Source: Acetobacteraceae bacterium AT-5844
GTDB lineage: Bacteria; Pseudomonadota; Alphaproteobacteria; Acetobacterales; Acetobacteraceae
Assembly: GCA_000245075.1 (NCBI GenBank)
Contig: JH599940.1
Location: forward strand, 1 to 54,921
DNA length: 54,921 bases
Direction: 5' to 3'
The first letter of the stretch is position 1, and each line of letters starts with the position of its first letter. The notes below the pieces were generated by a model. It was given only the letters and a program-made list of their open reading frames with translations. It had not been told where the DNA came from and did not search any database. The position numbers were made by a program, and so were the translations under genes. Shown piece after piece: positions 54,706 to 54,921 of the stretch.

Positions 54706-54921
54706 CTACCCGGACGCCGGTGGCTCGCCGGCCCAGGCGCGTCGCAGCAGCGCCGTGAGCGAGACCGCATCCGGCGCGCGGGGGTTGGGATAGGTGCTTT
54801 CGAGCGTCAGCCGCACGGCGGTGCCGATCCCCTCCTCCGGCATGCCAAGCTCCCGCAGCGCGCGGGGCGCGCCGAGGCGGGCGGACAGGGCGGCCAGCGC
54901 CGGGCCGGCTTCCTCCGCCCC
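54706..54921 (-). CDS. Maleylacetate reductase, C-terminal part
   Basis: The window edge cuts this gene; 71 C-terminal codons and the stop at 54706-54708 are visible. The sequence contains ALAALSARLGAPRALRELGM and PEEGIGTAVRLTLESTYPNP, then ALLRRAWAGEPP, which is the typical end of maleylacetate reductases of the iron-containing alcohol dehydrogenase family. The enzyme reduces maleylacetate to 3-oxoadipate with NAD(P)H. Its stop lies 9 nt before the dioxygenase start, so the two enzymes of the hydroxyquinol lower pathway are adjacent and probably cotranscribed. Confidence 0.85.
   Translation of the reverse strand, partial: GAEEAGPALAALSARLGAPRALRELGMPEEGIGTAVRLTLESTYPNPRAPDAVSLTALLRRAWAGEPPASG

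Overview
This 54.9 kb window comes from a high-GC proteobacterial chromosome. The gene content points to an alphaproteobacterium, most likely Acetobacteraceae and close to Roseomonas: a RegB/RegA redox two-component pair, a cyoABCD quinol oxidase followed by SURF1, many solute-binding proteins, tripartite-type transport, and aromatic and arsenic functions. The taxon is an inference from gene content, not from a marker gene.

Layout. At 1-2.8 kb there is the 3' end of a tRNA, a galE with a single-base frameshift, an AT-rich spacer with a perfect inverted repeat, a pfkB kinase and a small lipoprotein. An AsmA-family protein follows. From 4.8 to 12.8 kb a minus-strand unit carries a 69-aa unknown ORF, an M20 amidohydrolase, a complete dipeptide-type ABC importer and an AbrB-type membrane protein. 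From 12.8 to 17.2 kb a divergent unit holds an FGGY sugar kinase and a ribose-type ABC importer. A Gfo/Idh/MocA oxidoreductase separates it from the respiratory block at 18.3-25.2 kb (cyoABCD, SURF1, regB, regA). An MHS-type MFS transporter, an M20 dipeptidase and glutamine-dependent NAD synthetase run forward to 30.4 kb. A minus-strand block to 37 kb contains an MFS transporter, an orphan peptide-binding protein with an AbgB-like M20 hydrolase, a lytic transglycosylase lipoprotein and an L-serine dehydratase.

The most interesting block is 37.2-41.4 kb. A 28-aa ORF overlaps the start of a hybrid PAS histidine kinase, followed by a double-domain KaiC-like ATPase and a single-domain response regulator, with no kaiA or kaiB. 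After it come a decayed LysR gene and a second orphan peptide-binding protein paired with a CocE-type hydrolase. A TctC-type binding protein and an HpcH/HpaI aldolase face a LacI regulator across a perfect 18-bp palindrome.

From 49.1 to 52.7 kb lies an arsenic resistance unit: a DUF6428-like gene divergent from arsR-arsC-acr3-arsK, the four forward genes joined by 4-nt overlaps. The window ends in hydroxyquinol degradation: a TIM-barrel protein, hydroxyquinol 1,2-dioxygenase and the C-terminus of maleylacetate reductase.

Overall this looks like accessory and metabolic chromosome of an oligotrophic or soil/water aerobe: many uptake systems for peptides, sugars and organic acids, hydrolases beside their binding proteins, and respiration tuned by redox state. 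No transposase, integrase, CRISPR array, rRNA or complete tRNA was found.
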